Assembly: GCF_024198175.1 (NCBI RefSeq)
Contig: NZ_JAJVKV010000005.1
Span: 992,001-1,056,000, forward strand
Length of the DNA stretch: 64,000 bases
Direction of reading: 5' to 3'
Source of the DNA: Pyxidicoccus xibeiensis
GTDB lineage: Bacteria > Myxococcota > Myxococcia > Myxococcales > Myxococcaceae
Part shown: positions 33,743 through 41,765 of the stretch, piece after piece
Position numbering within the stretch: position 1 is the first letter of the stretch
Layout: each line of letters begins with the position of its first letter
Made by a program: the position numbers and the translations under genes
The notes under the pieces: generated by a model
Told to the model about the DNA's origin: nothing
Seen by the model: the letters and a program-made list of their open reading frames with translations, nothing else
Databases searched by the model: none

Positions 33743-34816
33743 GTGGAATTCACGAGCGTGGATCATGTGGAGCTGTACGTGGGCGACGCCATGCTGTCGG
33801 CCTACTTCTTCTGCCATGCGCTGGGCTTCCGCATGGTGGCGCAGGCAGCGCCGGAGAGCGGGCTCGAGGGGCGGCGGTCCATCGTCCTGAAGCAGGGCAG
33901 CTCGCGGGTGGTGGTCACCTCCGCGCTCGGTTCTGAAGGCCCGGTGGCGGAGTACGTGCGCGTGCACGGCGACGGGGTGAAGGACGTGGCGTTCTCCACG
34001 CCCGACGCGGCCGGGGCCTTCCGCGAGGCGGTGCGCCGGGGCGCGAAGGCGGTGCAGGAGCCGGTGACGTACGAGGGCGCGGGTGGCCGGGTGGTGAAGG
34101 CAACCATCGCCGGCCCGGGTGACCTGGTGCACTCGTTCATCCAGCGCGACGGCGGCAGCGGCTTCCTGCCGGACGTGTACCTGCCGCTGGAGTCGGTCCC
34201 GACGGGGACGGAGGAGCTGTTCACCGCGCTGGACCACGTGGCGCTGTGCCTGGAGCGCGGCACGCTGCTGCCCTCGGTGGCCTTCTACCGGGACGTGCTG
34301 GGCTTCGAGCAGACGCACGAGGAGAACGTGCGCACGGAGTACAGCGGGATGAACTCGCGGGTGGTGCAGACGGCCGGCGGGCGCATCTGCTTCCCGATGC
34401 AGGAGCCGTACACCGGCACGCGACGTGGGCAGCTCGAGGACTTCCTCGCGGCGCACGGCGGCTCGGGCGTGCAGCACCTGGCGTTCCTGGCGCCCGACAT
34501 CGTCCGCTCGGTGGACGCGCTGGCCCGCGGCGGCATGAAGATCCTGGACGCGCCGCCGGGCTACTACGAGGGGCTGGAGACGCGGCTGGGCGACCTGGCC
34601 GGCTTCCGCCGGGACGCGCTGCAGGAGCGCAACATCCTCATGGACCGCGACGCGTGGGGCCACCTGCTGCAGGTCTTCACCCGCACGCAGCATGCGCGGC
34701 GCACCCTCTTCTTCGAGGTCATCCAGCGTCAGGCCGCGCGCGGCTTCGGCGGCGCCAACATCCAGGCGCTCTACGAGGCCAAGGAGCGCGAGGCGCTCCG
34801 GACGTCGGCGCGCTGA
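33743..34816 (+). CDS. hmaS: 4-hydroxymandelate synthase
   Basis: The best start is the GTG at 33743 (AAGGGG seven bases upstream). This gives 357 residues and an amino-terminus (VEFTSVDHVELYV) that fits the family; an ATG at 33659 opens the frame 28 codons earlier. Two VOC domains. Iron ligands read as His165 (LDHVALC), His245 (GVQHLAF) and Glu325 (FFEVIQRQ). The sequence GMNSRVVQ (Ser205) matches the MNS of glycopeptide-cluster HmaS rather than the usual pattern of 4-hydroxyphenylpyruvate dioxygenase, and the C-terminus GFGGANIQALYEAKE also matches HmaS. HmaS turns 4-hydroxyphenylpyruvate into 4-hydroxymandelate, the first step to 4-hydroxyphenylglycine. Its place inside the NRPS cluster supports precursor supply. 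A plain HPPD is the alternative. Confidence 0.82.
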   Translation: MEFTSVDHVELYVGDAMLSAYFFCHALGFRMVAQAAPESGLEGRRSIVLKQGSSRVVVTSALGSEGPVAEYVRVHGDGVKDVAFSTPDAAGAFREAVRRGAKAVQEPVTYEGAGGRVVKATIAGPGDLVHSFIQRDGGSGFLPDVYLPLESVPTGTEELFTALDHVALCLERGTLLPSVAFYRDVLGFEQTHEENVRTEYSGMNSRVVQTAGGRICFPMQEPYTGTRRGQLEDFLAAHGGSGVQHLAFLAPDIVRSVDALARGGMKILDAPPGYYEGLETRLGDLAGFRRDALQERNILMDRDAWGHLLQVFTRTQHARRTLFFEVIQRQAARGFGGANIQALYEAKEREALRTSAR

Positions 34817-34833
34817 TCCGGCCCGGTTCGCGC

Positions 34834-34860
34834 GGAGGCTGCCCCTCGCGGGCAGCCTCC
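34834..34860 (+). terminator. perfect 11-bp hairpin after hmaS
   Basis: GGAGGCTGCCC and GGGCAGCCTCC pair perfectly around CTCGC, 18 bp after the hmaS stop. No T-run follows, as is usual in this GC-rich genome. Confidence 0.6.
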
Positions 34861-35285
34861 CTGCTCCAGGTGAGCCAGGATTCGCGGGAACCTGGTGGGT
34901 TTCGTGAAGGGCCGCGCAGGGTGGCGAGGAGGTCAGACCTCCATGCAATACAGCCCCTTACAGTGCTTCCTGGCTGACTAGACATTCCTCAGAAAACAAG
35001 GGATGAAAGCACCGGGCATGGTTCAACTTCGACCTATCTTCCTGCTGACGCGGTCGCCCGCTACAACGGCGTCTCTTGCGCGCGGGGCCCTCTGGGGCTC
35101 GGCGCCAGGTTCGCACGGAAGCGTGGCTGCGGCGGTCTTGGACGCCGGGAGGCGTTGACCGCGGCTGCAGCGGTCCGGTCCGGACGAAGTCGCTACCTGC
35201 ATGCATGAAGTGAATGGGCCATCCGGGCGACGCCCTCCGTCCGGGCCTGACGCACAGCCTTGCGAGCCAGAGGCGGGGAGCACGC
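34861..35285. other. leader region of the megasynthase genes
   Basis: 425 bp without a gene. It holds a palindrome GGAGGTCAGACCTCC (34928-34942), a relatively AT-rich stretch (34940-35045) where a promoter would be expected, and a GACCGC/GCGGTC inverted repeat (35157-35175). The first megasynthase starts at 35286 with GGGGAG eight bases upstream. No candidate RNA structure was recognised. Confidence 0.5.
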
Positions 35286-38200
35286 ATGAGTGACCGGAAC
35301 GAGAAGGCGGCCAGCGAATTTCCCACGCTCGTGGAGCTGCTGCGGTACCGCGCGGACCGGAAGGGCGACGCGCTGCTCTACCGCTTCCTGGAGACGGGCG
35401 ACGTGGACGGCGGCGTGGAGGAGTGGAGCTACACGCGCCTGGACACGCGGGCCCGGGCGCTGGGCGCACTGCTGCGCGAGTCGGGCGCGGCGGGTGAGCG
35501 GGCGCTGCTGCTCTACCCTCCGGGTATGGAGTTCGTCGCCGGCTTCATGGGTTGTCTCTATGGCGGCGTGGTGGCGGTGCCGTGCTACCCACCGGATCCG
35601 ACGCGGCTGGAGCGCACCCTGCCCCGCCTGCGCGCCATCGCCCAGGACAGCGGCGCGAAGTACGTGCTCACCACCAGCTTCATCCTGGAGATGTCGGAGC
35701 TGTTCAAGCCGCAGGCGCCGGAGCTGGGTGAGCTGCAGTGGCTGGCGAGCGACGCGGTGCCCGAGGCCCGCGCGGCGGACTGGAAGCTGCCGGAGACGGA
35801 CACGAACGGGATTGCCTTCCTCCAGTACACGTCGGGCTCCACCGGAAACCCCAAGGGGGTGATGGTGAGCCACGGCAACATCCTGCACAACGAGGCGCTC
35901 ATCACCCGGGGCTTCAACCTCGAGGCCTCGCGCTCGTCGGGCATGGGCTGGCTGCCGATGTTCCACGACATGGGGCTCATCGGGAAGGTGCTGCAGCCCA
36001 TGTACCTGGGCTTCCCGTGCACGCTGATGTCGCCCATCGCCTTCCTGCAGCGGCCGCTGCGGTGGCTGGAGGCGATTTCGCACTTCAAGGCCACGTGCAG
36101 CGGCGGTCCCAACTTCGCGTACGACTTGTGCGTACGGAAGGCCACGGACGCGGACCGCGAGCGGCTGGACCTGAGCAGCTGGGCGCTGGCATTCAACGGC
36201 GCGGAGCCGGTGCGGCGCGAGACGCTGGAGCGCTTCGCGGACGCCTTCGCCCCGTGCGGCTTCAAGTCCACGGCCTTCTACCCCTGCTACGGCCTGGCGG
36301 AGGCCACGCTCATCGTCACCGGTGGCACCCAGGGCGAGCCCGTCGTGCAAGGGCGCTTCGACGCGGAGGCGCTGGAGCACGGCAGGGCCGTGGACGCGTC
36401 GGACCAGGACGAAGGGCCGAAGGCGCGGACGCTGGTGGGCGCCGGCCGCAGCGCGTTGGACCAGCGGATGCTCATCGTGCACCCGGAGACGCGCGTGCCG
36501 TGCGCGACACACGCGGTGGGCGAAATCTGGGTGTCCGGCCCCAGCGTGGCGCAGGGGTACTGGGCGCGGCCGGAGGAGACGGCGCACGCCTTCGACGCGC
36601 GGCTGGCCTCGGGCGAGGGGCCGTACCTGCGCACGGGTGACCTGGGCTTCGTGAACGCGGACGGTGAGCTGTTCGTCACCGGCCGGCTCAAGGACCTGCT
36701 CATCATCCGCGGCCGCAACCTGTATCCCCAGGACCTGGAGCTGGCGACGGAGCGCGCCCACCGCGCGGTGAGGCCGGGCTGCTGCGCGGCCTTCAGCGTG
36801 GACGTGGAGGGCGAGGAGCGCCTGGTGGTGGCGGCCGAGGTGGACATGCGCGACGGCTTCGACGCGGCCGCCGTGGTGGAGGCCGTGCGAGGCGCGCTGG
36901 CGGAGGAGCACTCGGTGCACGCGCACGGCGTGGTGCTGCTCCAGGCGCGCAGCATCCCCAAGACGTCCAGCGGGAAGATTCAGCGGCGGGCGACTCGGGC
37001 GGCGTACCTGGCCGGTGAGCTGGAGGTGGTGGAGGCGTCGGTAGTGACGGCCGAGGCCCCGGCGGTGACGGAGCCGGCGGTGCCCTTGAAGGAGCAGCTC
37101 GCGACGGCGTCCGAGGCGGAGCGCGCGGGCGTGATGGAGCGCTTCCTCCGCAATGCGGTGGCGCGGGTGCTGCGCGTGGACGCGGCGACGCTGGCCGGAG
37201 ACACGGACCTGGCGGGCCTGGGCCTGGACTCGCTGATGGTGCTGGAGCTGCACGGCCAGCTGGAGTCGGGGCTGGGCGTCCAGCTCCCGGCGGCCTTCCT
37301 GTGGCAGAGCCCGACGCTGGGCGCGGCCGCCGCGCACCTGCTGGAGACGTGGAAGGGCGTGCGCCCGGTGTCCGCGCTGGTCGCGCCCCCGCTGGTGGCC
37401 GGCCCCGCGGACGCGGAGGCGCCGCTGTCCTCCGGCCAGCTGCGGCTGTGGTTCCTGGACCGGCTGGTCCCGGAGACCCCGCTCTACAACGTCCACTTCC
37501 AGCTCCACCTCACCGGCCCGCTGGACGAGGCCGCGCTGCGCACGAGCCTGAACGCGCTGGTGGAGCGCCACCCGGTGCTGCGCACCGCCTTCCCGGAGGC
37601 GGACGGCCAGCCTCGCCGGGCGCCGCGGCCCTCCATGGCCCTGGAGCTGCCGAAGTCGGACCTGCGCGCGCTGGCGCCCGACGCACGGCAGGCCGAGCTG
37701 CACCGGCTGTCGCTGGCCCAGGCGCGCGAGCCCTTCAACCTGGCGGAGGGCCCGCTGACGCGCGCGGCGCTGGTGGCGCTGCGGGACGAGGAGCACGTGC
37801 TGCTGATGACGCAGCACCACATCGTCACGGACGGCTGGTCCATCGGCGTGCTGGCCCATGAGCTGGCGGCCCTCTACCGCGCGGCCGTGGCTGGCGCGGC
37901 CGTCACCCTGCCCTCGCCCACGCTGCACTACGCGGACTTCGCGCGCTGGCAGCAGGGGCTGGGCTCGCTGCTGGACGGGCAGCGCGCGTACTGGGCGCAG
38001 CGGCTGGCGGGCCTGCCCCGGCTGGAGCTGCCCACCGACTTCCCTCGCCCGAAGGAGCCCGGCTTCCAGGGCGCGGTGCACCGGCTCACCCTGCCCCGCC
38101 CGCTGGTGGAGAACCTGCGCGCGCTGGGCCGTCGTGAGGGCTGCACCCTCTTCGTCACCCTGGCGGCGGCCTGGACGGCGCTGCTGAACCGCTACAGCGG

Positions 38201-41200
38201 GCAGGAGGACTTCGGCCTGGGCACGGTGGTGGCCCAGCGCGACCGGCCGGAGCTGCGGGACGTGGTCGGCTTCTTCGCGCACACGCTGGTGCTGCGCGGC
38301 GACGTGTCCGGCCAGCCCACCTTCCGCGAGCTGCTGGCCCGCACGCGCCGCACCTTCCACGAGGCGCTGGCCCACGCGGACCTGCCCTTCGAGGAAGTGG
38401 TGGGCGCGGCCCGCGTGGCCCGTGGCGCGGACAACCCGCTGTTCCAGACGAGCCTCCTGCTGGAGGTGCCCCCGCCCACGGACCTGGCGGTGCCGGGCAT
38501 GGAGTGGAAGCCGGTGCTGCCGGTGCCGGATGGCGCGGTGGAGGGCACCTCGAAGTTCGACCTCCAGCTCTCCCTGGTGGAGACGCCGGACGGCCTGACG
38601 GGCGCGCTGGAGTACCGCACCGACCTCTTCGCGCCCTCCACGCCCGCGCGGCTGGCGGGCCACCTGGAGACGCTGCTGCGCGCGGTGGTGGACGCGCCGG
38701 ACGCCCGCGTGGAGGACCTGCCCCTGCTCACCGAGGGCGAGACGCGCCGGCTGCTGGTGGACTGGAACGACCTCACCCCGCCCGCTCCCGAGGACGCGGC
38801 CCTCTGCATCCACGCGCAGTTCCGGGCCCAGGCCGCACGCACGCCGGACGCGGTGGCCGTGGCCGGTGACGACGAGACGCTGAGCTACACGGAGCTGGAC
38901 CGGCGGAGCGACGCGCTGGCGTGGCACCTGCGCGGCCTGGGCGTGGGCCCCGAGGTGCGCGTGGGCCTCTGCGTGGAGCGCTCCGCGCGGATGGTGGTGG
39001 CGATGCTGGGCGTGCTCAAGGCCGGCGGCGCGTACGTGCCGCTGGACCCGGACTACCCGCGCGAGCGCCTGGCGTACATGCTGGAGGACTCTGGCGCGGC
39101 GGTGCTGCTCACCGAGTCGCACCTGGACGGCACCGTGCCCGCGGGCCGTGCGCGCACCGTGCTGCTGGACGGGCCGGATGCGCCCGGTGCGGTGTCGAGC
39201 GATGGGCCTCCGCCCTCCGGCACCGGCCCGGCGAACCTCGCGTACGTCATCTACACCTCCGGCTCCACGGGACGGCCCAAGGGCGTCATGGTGCCCCACG
39301 GCGGCGTGGCCAACTTCTTCACGGCCATGGACGCGCGGGTGGGCAATCAGCCCGCGGGCTCGTGGCTGGCCGTCACCAGCATCTCCTTCGACATCTCCGT
39401 GCTGGAGCTGCTGTGGACGCTCACGCGCGGCTTCAAGGTCGTCGTGCAGGGCGAGGGCGCGCTGCTCAAGGCCCCGGCCCGCGTGTCCGCCGCGCGCCGC
39501 AAGCCGGCGGAGTTCAGCCTCTTCTACTTCGCGGATGACGCGGACGACGCGGGCGGCAACCGCTACCGGCTGCTGCTGGAGGGCGCGAAGTTCGCGGACA
39601 AGAACGGCTTCGCGGCGGTGTGGACGCCGGAGCGCCACTTCCACGCGTTCGGCGGCCTGTACCCCAACCCCTCCGTCGCGGGCGCGGCCATCGCCGCCGT
39701 CACCGAGCGCGTGGGCATCCGCGCCGGCAGCGTGGTGCTGCCGCTGCACCACCCGGTGCGCGTGGCCGAGGAGTGGGCGCTGGTGGACAACCTCTCCCGG
39801 GGCCGCGTGGGCATCTCCGTCGCATCCGGGTGGCACGCCAACGACTTCGTCTTCGCCCCGGAGCGCTACGAGCAGCGCCGCGAGCTGATGCTGTCCGGCC
39901 TGGACACGGTGCGGCGGCTGTGGCGCGGCGAGACGGTGCGCCTGCCGGGCGGCGCGGGCACGCAGGTGGACGTGACGCTGCGGCCGAAGCCCCTCCAGGC
40001 GGAGCTGCCCGTGTGGCTCACCGCCGCGGGCAACCCGGACACCTTCGTCAGCGCGGGGCAGCTGGGCTGCCACGTCCTCACCCACCTGCTGGGGCAGACG
40101 TGGGAGGACCTGGAGAAGAAGCTGACGCTCTACCGCGACGCCTGGCGCGCGGCGGGGCACCCGGGCGACGGCCACGTCACCCTCATGCTGCACACCTTCA
40201 TCGGCGAGGACGCCGGCAAGGTGCGCGCGGTGGTGGAGCAGCCCTTCAAGAACTACCTCAAGAGCTCCGCGGACCTCATGCGCGGCCTGGCGGGCACGCT
40301 GGGGCTGGACATGAAGTCCGCCGCCTTCACCGAGGCGGACCTGGACCGGCTGGCCGCGCACGCCTTCGACCGCTACTTCGAGACGAGCGGCCTGTTCGGC
40401 ACGCCGCGCTCCGTGCGCGACCAGGTGGAGAAGCTCAAGGCGTCCGGCGTGGACGAGGTGGGCTGCCTCATCGACTTCGGCATCCCCGCCGACACCGTGC
40501 TGGCGAGCCTGCCGCTGCTCAACGAGGTGAAGGCCCGGAGTGACAGGGACAGCCGCCGCTCCGGTGGCGCGCGCCCCATTCCCCTCCAGCTGCGCGAGCA
40601 CGCGGTGACACATCTCCAATGCACGCCGTCGCTGGCGCGCGCGCTGCTCGCCGACGCCGAGTCCGCCGAGGCGCTGGGCGGCGTGCGCCGGCTGATGGTG
40701 GGCGGCGAGGCCCTGCCCTCCTCCCTGGCCGCGTCGCTGCGGCAGGGGCTGCCGGAGGGCTCCGCGCTGCTCAACATGTACGGCCCCACGGAGACCACCA
40801 TATGGTCCTCCACGCAGGACGTGAAGCAGGAGGCCGGGCCGGTGGCGTCCATCGGCACGCCCTTCTCGCGCACGCAGTTCTACGTGGTGGACGCGAAGCT
40901 GCGGCCGGTGCCGGTGGGCGTGCCCGGTGAGCTGTACATCGGCGGCGCGGGCGTGGTGCGCGGCTACCTGGCGCGGCCGGAGCTGACGGCGGAGCGCTTC
41001 GTGCCGGACCCGTTCTCGAAGGAGCCGGGCGCGCGGCTGTACCGCACGGGAGACCGGGCGCGGTGGCGCGAGGACGGCACGGTGGAGTTCCTGGGCCGCG
41101 TCGACTACCAGCTCAAGGTGCGCGGCTTCCGAATCGAAGCGGGTGAAATCGAGGCCGTGCTCACCGCTCAGCCCGCGGTGCGCGAGGCGGTGGTGGTGGC

Positions 41201-41759
41201 GCGCGAGGACGACCCGGGCGACGTGCGCCTGGTGGCCTACGTCGTCGCGCGTGAGGGCCAGCCGGTGGACGCGACGGCCCTGCGCGACGCAGTGGCGCTG
41301 CGGCTGCCGGAGCACATGGTGCCGTCGCTGGTGGTGGAGCTGGCGGCCCTGCCGCTGACGCCCAACGGCAAGGTGGACCGCAAGGCGCTGCCCGCGCCCA
41401 CCGCGGCCCGGACCTCGCGCACCGCCTTCGTGGCGCCGCAGAGCCAGCTGGAGCAGCAGATCGCCGAGGTGTGGCGGAAGGTGCTCAAGGTCGAGCAGGT
41501 GGGCGTGCACGACAACTTCTTCGACCTGGGCGGGCACTCGTTGCTGATGGTGCAGGTGCACACGCAGCTCAAGGCGGCACTGGGGCAGGACGTGCAGCTG
41601 CTGAAGCTGCTGGAGCACCCGACCATCAGCGCCCTGGCGCGCTACCTGCGACAGGAGCCCGCCTCGGGCGCCGCGCCGGTGGAGGCGGCCCAGGACCGCG
41701 CGAAGAAGCAGCTCGAGAGCCTCAAGCGCCAGCAGCAGCGTGCAAGGAAGCAGGGGTAG
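35286..41759 (+). CDS. FAAL-ACP-C-A(MOX)-PCP lipopeptide loading/first-module synthetase
   Basis: 2157 residues. Order: fatty acyl-AMP ligase (about 10-580; YTSGSTGNPKGVMV, GWLPMFHDMGLIG); ACP (617-688, Ser near 647 in GLDSLMVLE); C domain (712-1140, HHIVTDG at 843-849); A domain split by an insert; PCP (2048-2123, GGHSLL with Ser near 2085). The A domain runs 1179-1405 and 1765-2035, with A3 YTSGSTGRPKG, A4 FDISVLE, A5 NMYGPTETTIW, A10 NGKVDRKALP. Between A4 and A5 lies a luciferase-like flavin monooxygenase (about 1409-1752; FSLFYFADDADD, WTPERHFHAFGG, VASGWHAND). The specificity residues read by eye give D-I-L-Q-M-G-M-I-W-K, close to the glycine code. Expected: a fatty acid is activated, moved to the ACP, condensed with Gly, and the Gly oxidised at its alpha carbon. 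The C-terminus is a basic tail (LKRQQQRARKQG). Confidence 0.93.
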   Translation: MSDRNEKAASEFPTLVELLRYRADRKGDALLYRFLETGDVDGGVEEWSYTRLDTRARALGALLRESGAAGERALLLYPPGMEFVAGFMGCLYGGVVAVPCYPPDPTRLERTLPRLRAIAQDSGAKYVLTTSFILEMSELFKPQAPELGELQWLASDAVPEARAADWKLPETDTNGIAFLQYTSGSTGNPKGVMVSHGNILHNEALITRGFNLEASRSSGMGWLPMFHDMGLIGKVLQPMYLGFPCTLMSPIAFLQRPLRWLEAISHFKATCSGGPNFAYDLCVRKATDADRERLDLSSWALAFNGAEPVRRETLERFADAFAPCGFKSTAFYPCYGLAEATLIVTGGTQGEPVVQGRFDAEALEHGRAVDASDQDEGPKARTLVGAGRSALDQRMLIVHPETRVPCATHAVGEIWVSGPSVAQGYWARPEETAHAFDARLASGEGPYLRTGDLGFVNADGELFVTGRLKDLLIIRGRNLYPQDLELATERAHRAVRPGCCAAFSVDVEGEERLVVAAEVDMRDGFDAAAVVEAVRGALAEEHSVHAHGVVLLQARSIPKTSSGKIQRRATRAAYLAGELEVVEASVVTAEAPAVTEPAVPLKEQLATASEAERAGVMERFLRNAVARVLRVDAATLAGDTDLAGLGLDSLMVLELHGQLESGLGVQLPAAFLWQSPTLGAAAAHLLETWKGVRPVSALVAPPLVAGPADAEAPLSSGQLRLWFLDRLVPETPLYNVHFQLHLTGPLDEAALRTSLNALVERHPVLRTAFPEADGQPRRAPRPSMALELPKSDLRALAPDARQAELHRLSLAQAREPFNLAEGPLTRAALVALRDEEHVLLMTQHHIVTDGWSIGVLAHELAALYRAAVAGAAVTLPSPTLHYADFARWQQGLGSLLDGQRAYWAQRLAGLPRLELPTDFPRPKEPGFQGAVHRLTLPRPLVENLRALGRREGCTLFVTLAAAWTALLNRYSGQEDFGLGTVVAQRDRPELRDVVGFFAHTLVLRGDVSGQPTFRELLARTRRTFHEALAHADLPFEEVVGAARVARGADNPLFQTSLLLEVPPPTDLAVPGMEWKPVLPVPDGAVEGTSKFDLQLSLVETPDGLTGALEYRTDLFAPSTPARLAGHLETLLRAVVDAPDARVEDLPLLTEGETRRLLVDWNDLTPPAPEDAALCIHAQFRAQAARTPDAVAVAGDDETLSYTELDRRSDALAWHLRGLGVGPEVRVGLCVERSARMVVAMLGVLKAGGAYVPLDPDYPRERLAYMLEDSGAAVLLTESHLDGTVPAGRARTVLLDGPDAPGAVSSDGPPPSGTGPANLAYVIYTSGSTGRPKGVMVPHGGVANFFTAMDARVGNQPAGSWLAVTSISFDISVLELLWTLTRGFKVVVQGEGALLKAPARVSAARRKPAEFSLFYFADDADDAGGNRYRLLLEGAKFADKNGFAAVWTPERHFHAFGGLYPNPSVAGAAIAAVTERVGIRAGSVVLPLHHPVRVAEEWALVDNLSRGRVGISVASGWHANDFVFAPERYEQRRELMLSGLDTVRRLWRGETVRLPGGAGTQVDVTLRPKPLQAELPVWLTAAGNPDTFVSAGQLGCHVLTHLLGQTWEDLEKKLTLYRDAWRAAGHPGDGHVTLMLHTFIGEDAGKVRAVVEQPFKNYLKSSADLMRGLAGTLGLDMKSAAFTEADLDRLAAHAFDRYFETSGLFGTPRSVRDQVEKLKASGVDEVGCLIDFGIPADTVLASLPLLNEVKARSDRDSRRSGGARPIPLQLREHAVTHLQCTPSLARALLADAESAEALGGVRRLMVGGEALPSSLAASLRQGLPEGSALLNMYGPTETTIWSSTQDVKQEAGPVASIGTPFSRTQFYVVDAKLRPVPVGVPGELYIGGAGVVRGYLARPELTAERFVPDPFSKEPGARLYRTGDRARWREDGTVEFLGRVDYQLKVRGFRIEAGEIEAVLTAQPAVREAVVVAREDDPGDVRLVAYVVAREGQPVDATALRDAVALRLPEHMVPSLVVELAALPLTPNGKVDRKALPAPTAARTSRTAFVAPQSQLEQQIAEVWRKVLKVEQVGVHDNFFDLGGHSLLMVQVHTQLKAALGQDVQLLKLLEHPTISALARYLRQEPASGAAPVEAAQDRAKKQLESLKRQQQRARKQG

Positions 41760-41765
41760 ACAGTC

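Noticed and set aside
34958-35326. Minus-strand frame in the leader before NRPS1
   Set aside because: Arg/Pro-rich without motifs, overlaps the NRPS start; treated as non-coding.
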